From an uncultured Phenylobacterium sp. (GTDB taxonomy: Bacteria > Pseudomonadota > Alphaproteobacteria > Caulobacterales > Caulobacteraceae): a stretch of 10,783 bases of DNA. The translations under genes were made by a program, and so were the position numbers. The notes beneath the pieces are model-generated. The model was not told where the DNA came from and searched no databases. It was given only the letters and a program-made list of their open reading frames with translations. Below, piece by piece: positions 1 to 5,673 of the stretch; position 1 is the stretch's first letter; every line of letters starts with the position of its first letter. The stretch covers positions 1 to 10,783 of the forward strand of contig CAMFIW010000049.1 of NCBI GenBank assembly GCA_945952355.1, read 5' to 3'.

Positions 1-48
1 TCTACACACTGCATATCGTCGGCAGCGTCAGATGTGTATAAGAGACAG
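1..48 (+). other. Illumina Nextera adapter contamination at contig end
   Basis: Bases 1-7 match the last seven bases of the Illumina P5 adapter. Bases 8-15 (ACTGCATA) match, from memory, the Nextera i5 index S506. Bases 16-48 match the Nextera read-1 adapter, and 30-48 within it is the 19-bp Tn5 mosaic end. This is library-construction sequence left in the assembly, not genomic DNA, so the genome begins at base 49. The adapter contains an ATG in frame with the hook gene, which gives a false start beginning MCIRDR. On the minus strand it gives a false protein tail containing SYTHLTLPT. Both peptides are translations of the adapter and should not be annotated. Confidence 0.98.
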
Positions 49-49
49 G

Positions 50-1249
50 ATCCAGTCGGCGTCCTCGCCGACCGACCTCGGCATCTCCGGCGACGGCTTC
101 TTCGTCGTGTCCGACAAGAGCAACGCCACGGCCGCCGACGCCCGCAAGTTCACCCGCTCGGGCTCGTTCAGCGTCGACCCCGATGGCTTCCTGGTGAACG
201 ACGCCCACCTCTACCTGCAGGGCTGGCCGGTGCAGAAGGATGGGACGTTCGACGCCAACCCGTCCGACCTGACCAAGATGGCCGCCATCAACGTCAAGGA
301 CCTGGGCTCGGCGGTGGCGCCGACCCAGAACGTGGTCATCAACGCCAATGTCCAGAAGGGCGGCGTGCCCGGATCGGTGGGAGATGCGACCTACGCCGCC
401 ACGGCGGGCGCCTCGATGGCCGACTACGCCAAGGACCCGACCTTGGCGACCGCGACCAAGCCCGACTTCACCATGGAGATGAACGTCATCGACTCCGCGG
501 GCGGTTCGCACAAGATCGTCATGGCCCTGCTGAAGAACAGCAGCCCGACCGCACCGGCCAACACGTGGCACGCGGAAATCTACGCCGTGCCGGACACCGA
601 CATCGACAATGGCGGCGGCGCGCCGGGCCAGCTCATGTCGGGCGACATCACCTTCACCACCGATGGCAAGTTCGACCAGGACGCCTCGACCCTCTTCGGG
701 GTCACCGCCGGCAAGGGTAACGCTCCGAACTTCAAGCTGGCGGCCAGCACCGCCACGGGCACGGCCGCCGCGCCTTCCTGGGCCGCGAGCCTCGGCATCG
801 CCGACTCCGACATCAATCTCGACCTCGGCACCCTGACCTCCTACCCGCAGGTCTCCAGCGTGAAGTCGATCAATCCCGATGGCGCTGCGCCTGGCAACGT
901 GGTCGGCGTGCAGGTCGACGAGAACGGCATCGTCTCGGCCGTGTTCGACAACTCGCAGATCCGCAAGATCGCCCAGATCGGCCTGGCCACCTTCCCGAAC
1001 CCGGACGGCCTGCAGGCGGTGAGCGGTAACGCCTACCGTCCGACCATCGCCTCGGGCGAGTTCGCGGTGAAGCAGCCGAACGTCGGCGGCGCGGGTCAGA
1101 TCGCCTCGTCGACCCTAGAAGCGTCGACAGTTGACCTGTCCTCCGAATTCACCGGGCTGATATCCACGCAGAAAGCCTACTCGGCTGCTTCGAAGATCAT
1201 CACCACTGCCAACGATATGCTCGATGAGTTGATCAACATTAAGAGATAA
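50..1249 (+). CDS. flgE: Flagellar hook protein FlgE, 5'-truncated (399 C-terminal residues)
   Basis: FlgE polymerises into the curved hook that joins the flagellar rod to the filament; it is exported through the flagellar type III system. The fragment opens with the conserved flagellar segment TDLGISGDGFFVV (fragment residues 8-20), which in hook proteins normally lies some 70-80 residues from the start. The N-terminal helix (D0) is therefore missing, cut off by the contig end. A long variable middle follows (D1/D2-type beta domains, rich in Ala, Gly, Asp and Thr). The last 45 or so residues form the classic C-terminal rod/hook/HAP helix, including EASTVDLSSEFTGLI and QKAYSAASKIITTAN. The gene ends in TAA. 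From about base 1110 the composition drops and uncommon codons appear (CTA, ATA, AGA). The neighbour is sciP, the order I recall for Caulobacter. Its promoter is outside the window. A related hook-basal-body paralogue is less likely given the large variable middle. Confidence 0.9.
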   Translation: MQSASSPTDLGISGDGFFVVSDKSNATAADARKFTRSGSFSVDPDGFLVNDAHLYLQGWPVQKDGTFDANPSDLTKMAAINVKDLGSAVAPTQNVVINANVQKGGVPGSVGDATYAATAGASMADYAKDPTLATATKPDFTMEMNVIDSAGGSHKIVMALLKNSSPTAPANTWHAEIYAVPDTDIDNGGGAPGQLMSGDITFTTDGKFDQDASTLFGVTAGKGNAPNFKLAASTATGTAAAPSWAASLGIADSDINLDLGTLTSYPQVSSVKSINPDGAAPGNVVGVQVDENGIVSAVFDNSQIRKIAQIGLATFPNPDGLQAVSGNAYRPTIASGEFAVKQPNVGGAGQIASSTLEASTVDLSSEFTGLISTQKAYSAASKIITTANDMLDELINIKR

Positions 1250-1415
1250 ATCTACTTCTTAATGGGATTTAACTCCTGATATCAACTTGACTGTGTCAGA
1301 TTAATACACGGGGGAGCGGATGGTTAGCGGTTTCTTTACTAATACGATTCACCGCCTGTTATGGCATGTCAGCTACTTTCCCGCTGAACAGTGATGGTGG
1401 GAAAGGCGTAAAGCC
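1250..1415 (+). promoter_or_regulatory. AT-rich flgE-sciP intergenic region, likely sciP promoter
   Basis: This 166-bp gap is clearly AT-rich: by hand count 1201-1380 is about 38-43% GC, against about 67% in a sample of the flgE body (301-360). It contains TTAA (1259-1262) and TTAAC (1269-1273) separated by 6 bases. This resembles the CtrA box TTAA-N7-TTAAC but is one base short in the spacer. A third TTAA lies at 1301-1304, and a CcrM-type GANTC site (GATTC) at 1346-1350, just after an ACTAATAC segment that partly resembles the Caulobacter -10 element. CtrA activation of sciP is known in Caulobacter crescentus; its operation here is inference. I see no convincing hairpin terminator for flgE, so read-through from the hook operon is possible. 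Individual promoter elements are not resolved. Confidence 0.5.
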
Positions 1416-1706
1416 ATGTTGCAACAACAACAGCAGACCCGGACGAACAGCCGTGGGGAGCCCTATGTGATCGGGCCCACCGGCGCGCCGCTGACGATCG
1501 CCGACCTGCCGCCGGTGGACACCGGCCGCTGGGTGATCCGCAGGAAGGCGGAAGTGGTCGCTGCTGTGCGCGGCGGCCTGCTGACCCTGGATGAAGCTTG
1601 CGAGCGCTACTCGCTGACCAACGAGGAATTCCTCGCCTGGCAGAAGTCCATCGACCGCCACGGCCTCGCCGGCCTTCGGACGACCCGCCTGCAGCAGTAT
1701 CGCTGA
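1416..1706 (+). CDS. sciP: SciP, small CtrA inhibitory protein (DUF1153)
   Basis: A 96-residue DNA-binding regulator. In Caulobacter crescentus SciP represses CtrA-activated promoters in swarmer cells by interacting with CtrA and its target DNA, so it links cell-cycle stage to flagellar and other CtrA-dependent genes. The N-terminus is a short Gln-rich tail (residues 2-7). The conserved domain starts at YVIGPTGAPLTIADLPP (17-33), continues with RWVIRRKAEVVAAVRGG (38-54) and a helix-turn-helix around LLTLDEACERYSL/TNEEFLAWQ (55-76), and ends with HGLAGLRTTRLQQYR. This is almost the textbook DUF1153/SciP sequence and length. The ATG is preceded by a purine-rich GGGAAAGGCG as a modest ribosome binding site. 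It sits downstream of flgE on the same strand after an AT-rich gap, and a strong terminator follows. Poly-Gln length at the N-terminus is probably variable between species. Confidence 0.95.
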   Translation: MLQQQQQTRTNSRGEPYVIGPTGAPLTIADLPPVDTGRWVIRRKAEVVAAVRGGLLTLDEACERYSLTNEEFLAWQKSIDRHGLAGLRTTRLQQYR

Positions 1707-1741
1707 ACCTCAAGCTCCCCCCAGACTAAGGTTCGCGAAAT

Positions 1742-1781
1742 GCGGCCGCGCCTGCCCCCCAGGCGCGGCCGCTCCCGTTTT
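1742..1781 (+). terminator. Rho-independent terminator after sciP
   Basis: A perfect 13-bp inverted repeat (GCGGCCGCGCCTG at 1742-1754 and its reverse complement at 1760-1772) encloses a CCCCC loop. TCCCG and then TTTT (1778-1781) follow. It begins 35 bases after the sciP stop codon. The stem is very stable; the U-tract is short and interrupted, as is common in GC-rich alphaproteobacteria. It separates sciP from the membrane-protein gene downstream. Confidence 0.85.
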
Positions 1782-1805
1782 GGGGCCTCCGCCCGCCACC
1801 CACGC

Positions 1806-1822
1806 CTGGCACGACCATCGCA
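1806..1822 (+). promoter_or_regulatory. Sigma-54 (RpoN)-type promoter for the small membrane protein gene
   Basis: The segment reads C-TGGCACG-A-CCA-TCGCA, against the sigma-54 consensus YTGGCACGrNNNTTGCW. All informative positions match except one (C for the second T of TTGC). The diagnostic GG (1808-1809) and GC (1820-1821) are exactly ten bases apart. It lies between the sciP terminator and the GTG at 1859 and points towards that gene; the predicted transcription start is near 1833. Sigma-54 drives the hook and filament gene classes in Caulobacter, so a site next to flgE-sciP fits a flagellar regulon. I did not identify a convincing FlbD-binding (ftr) or IHF site. Confidence 0.55.
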
Positions 1823-1828
1823 AGGACT

Positions 1829-1853
1829 CCTCCGCAACGGACTTCGCGGAGGT
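1829..1853 (+). promoter_or_regulatory. Shine-Dalgarno GGAGGT inside a potential hairpin
   Basis: GGAGGT at 1848-1853 lies five bases before the GTG at 1859. It is the best ribosome binding site in the window and fixes that start. It overlaps the right arm (GCGGAGG, 1846-1852) of a perfect 7-bp inverted repeat whose left arm is CCTCCGC (1829-1835), with a 10-base loop. In a transcript covering both arms the site could be masked. A transcript starting near 1833, as the sigma-54-like promoter predicts, would lack most of the left arm. Confidence 0.5.
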
Positions 1854-1858
1854 CGAAC

Positions 1859-2245
1859 GTGTCGAAACGGGACGGGATCTGGTTCGCTCTATCGGGCGCC
1901 ATGGCTTGGGCCGGCCTCACCCTGGCCTATCTCGGCTTCGCCGGCGCAGACACCGCGCCCACCATTTGGCAACAGGGCGTCAATATCGGCATGGCGGCCA
2001 CCTCGCTCGCCCTCTTCCTCCCGATCGCGCGACGCCTGCGCCGCGCGGCGCGCCCGGAGCGCGCGGCCGCCGCCGTGGCCTTCGCGGCCCCCGGCCTGAT
2101 CGGCTCCGCGGCCCTCGCGCTCAACGCCCACACCCTGCTGCCCGACCTTTCCCCCCTCGCCCTGGCCCGCTACGGCGCCCTGGCGCTGGCCTGCTGCGCC
2201 ATCGTCCTGATTCAAAGCCTGGGCCGGCCGCTCAAGACGGCCTGA
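1859..2245 (+). CDS. Small four-helix membrane protein, function unknown (possibly DUF5367-like)
   Basis: A 128-residue hydrophobic protein starting with GTG; the strong GGAGGT five bases upstream decides the start. Four predicted membrane segments lie at about residues 7-27, 40-58, 70-92 and 100-122. A basic, Arg-rich loop between helices 2 and 3 (ARRLRRAARPER) should face the cytoplasm, and the C-terminus is RPLKTA. There is no catalytic motif. The final two helices, joined by a short LLPDLSP turn, loosely recall DUF5367 membrane proteins, but I hold that only as a possibility. A sigma-54-like promoter precedes it and sciP/flgE lie just upstream, so a link to flagellar gene expression is conceivable. 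The stop overlaps the 3' end of the convergent nuclease gene by 14 bases. No function can be assigned from the sequence. Confidence 0.8.
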   Translation: MSKRDGIWFALSGAMAWAGLTLAYLGFAGADTAPTIWQQGVNIGMAATSLALFLPIARRLRRAARPERAAAAVAFAAPGLIGSAALALNAHTLLPDLSPLALARYGALALACCAIVLIQSLGRPLKTA

Positions 2246-2618
2246 GCCCCCAGCCGTCGAGGTCGCGCAGCTTCCTCACCGTCACGGTGATCCGCTCGCG
2301 CTCGCCGGCGCGCCGCTCGACCAGAAGCCGCGCGACCTGGGCGTCGTCGTGGAATGCGTAGCCCTTGATCGCGTCGAGGATCGCCTTGGCCAGGTTGTCG
2401 AGGTCCATCCAGGGCGGATCGCCCACATAGTCCATGACGATCTCCACCGCGAACTCGCCCCAGGCCGGCCGCGAGCCGCGCCAGGCCTTGCGGAAGAACT
2501 CGTAGATCAGCGGCTTGTAGTAGCGGGTCTGGGTGGTCAGCCCGTCGACCACCACCTCGATCGCGCCACCCTCCTCGCGGGCGCGCACCTTGCCATGCTG
2601 GGTCCAGCCGTCGCTCAT
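2232..2618 (-). CDS. RusA-family Holliday junction endonuclease-like protein
   Basis: A 128-residue protein of the RusA fold, whose members are dimeric, metal-dependent enzymes that cut Holliday junctions. The diagnostic motif is intact: D72-x-D74-N75-L-x-K78, then LDAIKG and D91-D92 followed by QV. These correspond to the catalytic aspartates and lysine of E. coli RusA (D70, D72, K76, D91), and the length is close to its 120 residues. The N-terminal part (Gln/Thr/Arg-rich, then YYKPLIYEFFRKAWRG) is unlike the phage proteins I know. The ATG at 2618 is preceded by GACGGAAACG, a weak ribosome binding site. RusA genes usually sit in prophages or remnants; here both sides are core chromosomal genes and no phage genes are visible. 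It is divergent from fumC (83 bp apart) and convergent with the membrane protein gene. Activity on junctions rather than other branched DNA is inferred from the family. Confidence 0.85.
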   Translation of the reverse strand: MSDGWTQHGKVRAREEGGAIEVVVDGLTTQTRYYKPLIYEFFRKAWRGSRPAWGEFAVEIVMDYVGDPPWMDLDNLAKAILDAIKGYAFHDDAQVARLLVERRAGERERITVTVRKLRDLDGWGLRPS

Positions 2619-2643
2619 CGTTTCCGTCTAGCGTCCGCGCGCC

Positions 2644-2671
2644 TTGCAGTCTCGCGCCTGTTCGCTAAACC
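2644..2671 (+). promoter_or_regulatory. Candidate housekeeping promoter for fumC
   Basis: TTGCAGT (2644-2650), a 13-base spacer and GCTAAACC (2664-2671) fit the Caulobacter sigma-73 pattern TTGaCgS-N10-14-GCTANAWC. The -10 element has one mismatch and the -35 element keeps the TTG. It ends 30 bases before the fumC ATG, in the gap divergent from the nuclease gene. A GGAG at 2688-2691 serves as the ribosome binding site. Confidence 0.45.
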
Positions 2672-2701
2672 GTGCGCGATCTTCACCGGAGCCTTGCCGA
2701 C

Positions 2702-4093
2702 ATGACCGCGACCCGTACCGAATCCGACACCTTCGGCCCGATCGAGGTCGCCTCCGACGTGTATTGGGGCGCCCAGGCCCAGCGCAGCCTCGGCAACTTC
2801 AAGATCGGCTGGGAGAAGCAGCCGCGTCCGGTGATCCGCGCCCTGGGCATCGTCAAGCGCGCCGCCGCCGAAGCCAACATGGAACTCGGCCGCCTCGACC
2901 CGAAGATCGGCGAGGCGATCATCGCCGCCGCCCAGGAGGTGATCGACGGCAAGCTCGACCACCACTTCCCGCTCTCGGTCTGGCAGACCGGCTCGGGCAC
3001 CCAGTCGAACATGAACGCCAACGAGGTGATCTCGAACCGCGCCATCGAGATGCTGGGCGGCGAGATGGGCTCCAAGAAGCCGGTCCACCCCAACGACCAC
3101 GTCAATATGAGCCAGTCTTCGAACGACACCTATCCGACGGCCATGCACATCGCCGCCGCCGAGGAAGTCGCCAAGACGCTGATGCCGGCCCTGGAGCACC
3201 TGCACGCCGCGCTTAAGGAGAAGGAGAAGGCCTTCGCCCACATCATCAAGATCGGGCGGACCCACACTCAGGACGCCACGCCCCTGACGCTCGGCCAGGA
3301 GTTTTCGGGCTATCGTCAGCAAGTCGCCAACGGCGTACGTCGGATCAAGGACACGCTCTACGGCCTCTACGAACTGGCCCAAGGCGGCACGGCGGTCGGC
3401 ACGGGCCTCAACGCCCCGGTGGGCTTCGCCGAACTGGTGGCCAAGAAGATCGCCGACATCACCCACCTGCCTTTCGTGACCGCGCCCAACAAGTTCGAGG
3501 CGCTGGCCGCCCACGACGCCATGGTCTTCAGCCACGGTGCGATCAACACGATGGCCGGCAGCCTGTTCAAGATCGCCAACGACATCCGCTTCCTGGGTTC
3601 CGGCCCGCGCTCGGGCCTGGGCGAACTCAGCCTGCCGGAAAACGAGCCGGGCTCGTCGATCATGCCAGGGAAGGTCAATCCGACCCAGTGCGAGGCCTTG
3701 ACCATGGTCTGCGCCCAGGTGTTCGGGAACAACGCCACCATGACTTTCGCCGGCGCCTCGGGCCATTTCGAGCTGAACGTCTTCAATCCGGTGATGGCCT
3801 ACAACTTCCTGCAGTCCTGTCGCCTGCTGGCCGACAGCGCCGTCTCCTTCACCGACAACTGCGTGGTCGGCATCGAGGCCCGCGAGGATAACATCAAGGC
3901 CGCGCTGGAACGCTCCCTGATGCTGGTCACCGCACTGGCGCCGAAGATCGGCTATGACGCCGCCGCCAAGATCGCCAAGACCGCCCACAAGAACGGCACC
4001 ACCCTGCGCGAGGAAGCCGTCGGCGGCGGCTATGTGACGAACGAGGAGTTCGACGCGGTGGTGCGGCCGGAGAACATGATCCACCCGGGCTGA
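2702..4093 (+). CDS. fumC: Class II fumarate hydratase FumC
   Basis: A 463-residue, iron-independent, homotetrameric fumarase that interconverts fumarate and (S)-malate in the cytoplasmic TCA cycle. The family signature [11 protein letters not shown] is at residues 317-327 with the catalytic serine S318, K324 and N326. The second catalytic residue, H188, sits in [11 protein letters not shown]. Both fall at the same numbers as in E. coli FumC, so length and alignment are essentially canonical. Other landmarks are [14 protein letters not shown] and the active-site segment [14 protein letters not shown]. The start is placed at the ATG at 2702, giving [12 protein letters not shown]; an in-frame ATG ten codons upstream adds a non-conserved extension and overlaps the candidate -10 region. 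The stop TGA overlaps the ATG of the acetyltransferase gene (TGATG), so the two are probably co-transcribed. Divergent from the RusA-like gene. Argininosuccinate lyase and aspartase relatives are excluded by the overall match. Confidence 0.98.
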   Translation: MTATRTESDTFGPIEVASDVYWGAQAQRSLGNFKIGWEKQPRPVIRALGIVKRAAAEANMELGRLDPKIGEAIIAAAQEVIDGKLDHHFPLSVWQTGSGTQSNMNANEVISNRAIEMLGGEMGSKKPVHPNDHVNMSQSSNDTYPTAMHIAAAEEVAKTLMPALEHLHAALKEKEKAFAHIIKIGRTHTQDATPLTLGQEFSGYRQQVANGVRRIKDTLYGLYELAQGGTAVGTGLNAPVGFAELVAKKIADITHLPFVTAPNKFEALAAHDAMVFSHGAINTMAGSLFKIANDIRFLGSGPRSGLGELSLPENEPGSSIMPGKVNPTQCEALTMVCAQVFGNNATMTFAGASGHFELNVFNPVMAYNFLQSCRLLADSAVSFTDNCVVGIEAREDNIKAALERSLMLVTALAPKIGYDAAAKIAKTAHKNGTTLREEAVGGGYVTNEEFDAVVRPENMIHPG

Positions 4094-4533
4094 TGGTCCA
4101 GCTCGTCCGTCTCGAGACCGATCTGCCGGACGGCTTCGACGCCCTGCGCGCCGAGGCCGACGCCGAGGGCCATCGCAACATGGCCCGCCTGGCGGAGGAA
4201 CTGGCCACCGGATCGACGCGCTTCGAGGCTTTGTTCGCCGCCATGCTCGGCGGCGAGCTCGTAGGGATCGGCGGCATGACCCTTGAGCCCGAAGCGGCGG
4301 CCGGGTCCGCCATCCGAATGCGAAGGCTCTATGTCGCGCGCCGCGCCCGGCTGGGCGGCGTCGCGCGGACCCTGGCCGGCGCGCTGATCCAGGAGGCCTG
4401 GGACAGCGTCGACCTGCTCACGGTCCACGCCGGAAATCCCGGCGCCGAGCGCTTCTGGGAAGCCCAGGGCTTCCGGGCCGTCGAAGGTCGGCCCTGGTCG
4501 CACGAGCTGCGGCGCGAGCTTGCCGATATTTAA
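4093..4533 (+). CDS. GNAT-family N-acetyltransferase
   Basis: A 146-residue protein with the GNAT fold, expected to move an acetyl group from acetyl-CoA to an amine; the substrate is unknown. Beta-4 is seen in RMRRLYVARRARLGG (75-89). The pyrophosphate-binding loop follows as R86-L-G-G-V-A91, matching the R/QxxGxG/A pattern with Ala in the last place. The C-terminal NPGAERFWEAQGF is the usual GNAT motif B end. The N-terminal part ([18 protein letters not shown]) resembles acceptor-site regions of small-molecule acetyltransferases. The start ATG overlaps the fumC stop by one base (TGATG, 4091-4095), so translation is likely coupled to fumC. There is no separate Shine-Dalgarno other than fumC's end. 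It stops with TAA, followed by 54 bases before the hydrolase gene. Whether the acetyltransferase has any bearing on fumarase is not shown. Confidence 0.85.
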   Translation: MVQLVRLETDLPDGFDALRAEADAEGHRNMARLAEELATGSTRFEALFAAMLGGELVGIGGMTLEPEAAAGSAIRMRRLYVARRARLGGVARTLAGALIQEAWDSVDLLTVHAGNPGAERFWEAQGFRAVEGRPWSHELRRELADI

Positions 4534-4587
4534 GCTGCGGTCGGCGCCGGGGGCGTCCTAGACAGGGACCAGACCCACGGAACCCCT

Positions 4588-5673
4588 ATGATCCGCATCG
4601 CCGTCGCACTCTTCGCCGTGGCCTTCGCCACCTCCGCCGCCGCCCAGGCGCCGGACCCCTACGAGCCGGGCCGCGCCATCGTCGCCGACATCCAGAAGGT
4701 GGTGAACCCCAAGGGCGTGCAGGAGACCTTCGAGGTCGTCCTGGGCGGCGCACGCCAGGTGGTGACCGTCCGCGGCGCCGATCGCTCGAACCCGATCATC
4801 CTGTTCATCCACGGCGGGCCGGGCGCGGTCGAGATGCCGGTGGCATGGGCCTTCCAGCGGCCGTGGGAAGACTATTTCACCGTCGTCCAGTGGGACCAAC
4901 GGGCTGCCGGCCGTTCCTATCCGCTGAACGACCCCAAGGCGCTGGCGCCGACCATGTCGCTCGACCGCTACCGTGACGACGCCATCGAGCTCATCGACCT
5001 GCTGCGCAAGAGGTACGGCCAGCGGAAGGTCTTCGTCATGGGCCACAGCTGGGGCTCGGTGGTCGGCCTGTCTGTCGCCGCCAAGCGCCCCGACCTCCTC
5101 TTCGCCTATGTCGGCGTCGGCCAGGTGATCGACTTCCGCGAAAACGAGAAGCTAGGCTTGGCCTGGACGCTGGAACAGGCGCGCAAGGACGGCAACGCGG
5201 CCGCGATCCGAGAATTGGAAGCGTTGCAGCCCTATCCGACCGCGACGGGGCCCCTCGACATCGACAAGATGACCACCGAGCGCAAGTGGTCGATCTACTA
5301 CGGTGGCCTCGCCGCCCATCGCCACGACGCGGACTTCTATTTCCACGCCCCTCGGCTCTCGCCCGAATACACCGCCGCCGACCGCAAGGCCTGGGACGAG
5401 GGCAGCGGCTTCTCGATCCAGGTGCTGTGGCCGCAGCTCTCGGAGATCAGCCTCAAGGCCGTGAACCGCCTGGAAGTCCCCACCTTCCTGTTCCTCGGTC
5501 GCGACGACTACACCGCCCCCGCCCCGATCGCCGAGGCCTGGATGGACCGCCTGCAGGCGCCGCGGAAGGAGATCGTGTGGTTCGAGGACTCCGCCCACCT
5601 GCCGATGATCGAGGAGCCCGGCCGCACCTTCGCGGCCCTGCTGGAAAAGGTCAGGCCGCTCGCGAAGCCCTAG
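4588..5673 (+). CDS. Exported alpha/beta hydrolase, prolyl aminopeptidase-like (S33)
   Basis: A 361-residue alpha/beta-hydrolase with an N-terminal signal peptide (hydrophobic 4-16, AAA at 17-19, probable cleavage before Q20), so it acts in the periplasm or outside. The oxyanion motif HGGPG is at residues 75-79, with WDQRAAGRSYP after it. The nucleophile elbow GHSWGS has S154. The acid is D306 or D307 in FLGRDDYTAP, and H337 in DSAHLPMIEEP is the catalytic histidine. All parts of a Ser-Asp-His triad are therefore present. HGGPG, WDQRG-like and GHSWGS together are typical of the proline iminopeptidase (S33) group. Many exported members act on other esters or amides, so substrate is open. The ribosome binding site is weak (CACGGAACCCCT before ATG). 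It follows the acetyltransferase gene after 54 bases. Its TAG stop shares the palindrome CTAG (5670-5673) with the stop of the convergent gene. Confidence 0.88.
   Translation: MIRIAVALFAVAFATSAAAQAPDPYEPGRAIVADIQKVVNPKGVQETFEVVLGGARQVVTVRGADRSNPIILFIHGGPGAVEMPVAWAFQRPWEDYFTVVQWDQRAAGRSYPLNDPKALAPTMSLDRYRDDAIELIDLLRKRYGQRKVFVMGHSWGSVVGLSVAAKRPDLLFAYVGVGQVIDFRENEKLGLAWTLEQARKDGNAAAIRELEALQPYPTATGPLDIDKMTTERKWSIYYGGLAAHRHDADFYFHAPRLSPEYTAADRKAWDEGSGFSIQVLWPQLSEISLKAVNRLEVPTFLFLGRDDYTAPAPIAEAWMDRLQAPRKEIVWFEDSAHLPMIEEPGRTFAALLEKVRPLAKP

Noticed and set aside
30..48. Tn5 mosaic end suggesting a transposon
   Set aside because: It is the tagmentation sequence of the Nextera adapter, with index and P5 tail beside it; no transposase or second end is present.
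1274..1298. CTGA...TCAG as a terminator after flgE
   Set aside because: Only four base pairs with a long loop and no U-tract.
1362..1376. TGGCATG upstream of sciP as a second sigma-54 promoter
   Set aside because: There is no GC at the required ten-base spacing after the GG.
2615..4084. Long open frame (489 codons) on the minus strand opposite fumC
   Set aside because: It is a shadow of fumC in GC-rich DNA: low-complexity Gly/Val/Arg/His composition with no recognisable domain, while the plus strand encodes a perfect fumarase.
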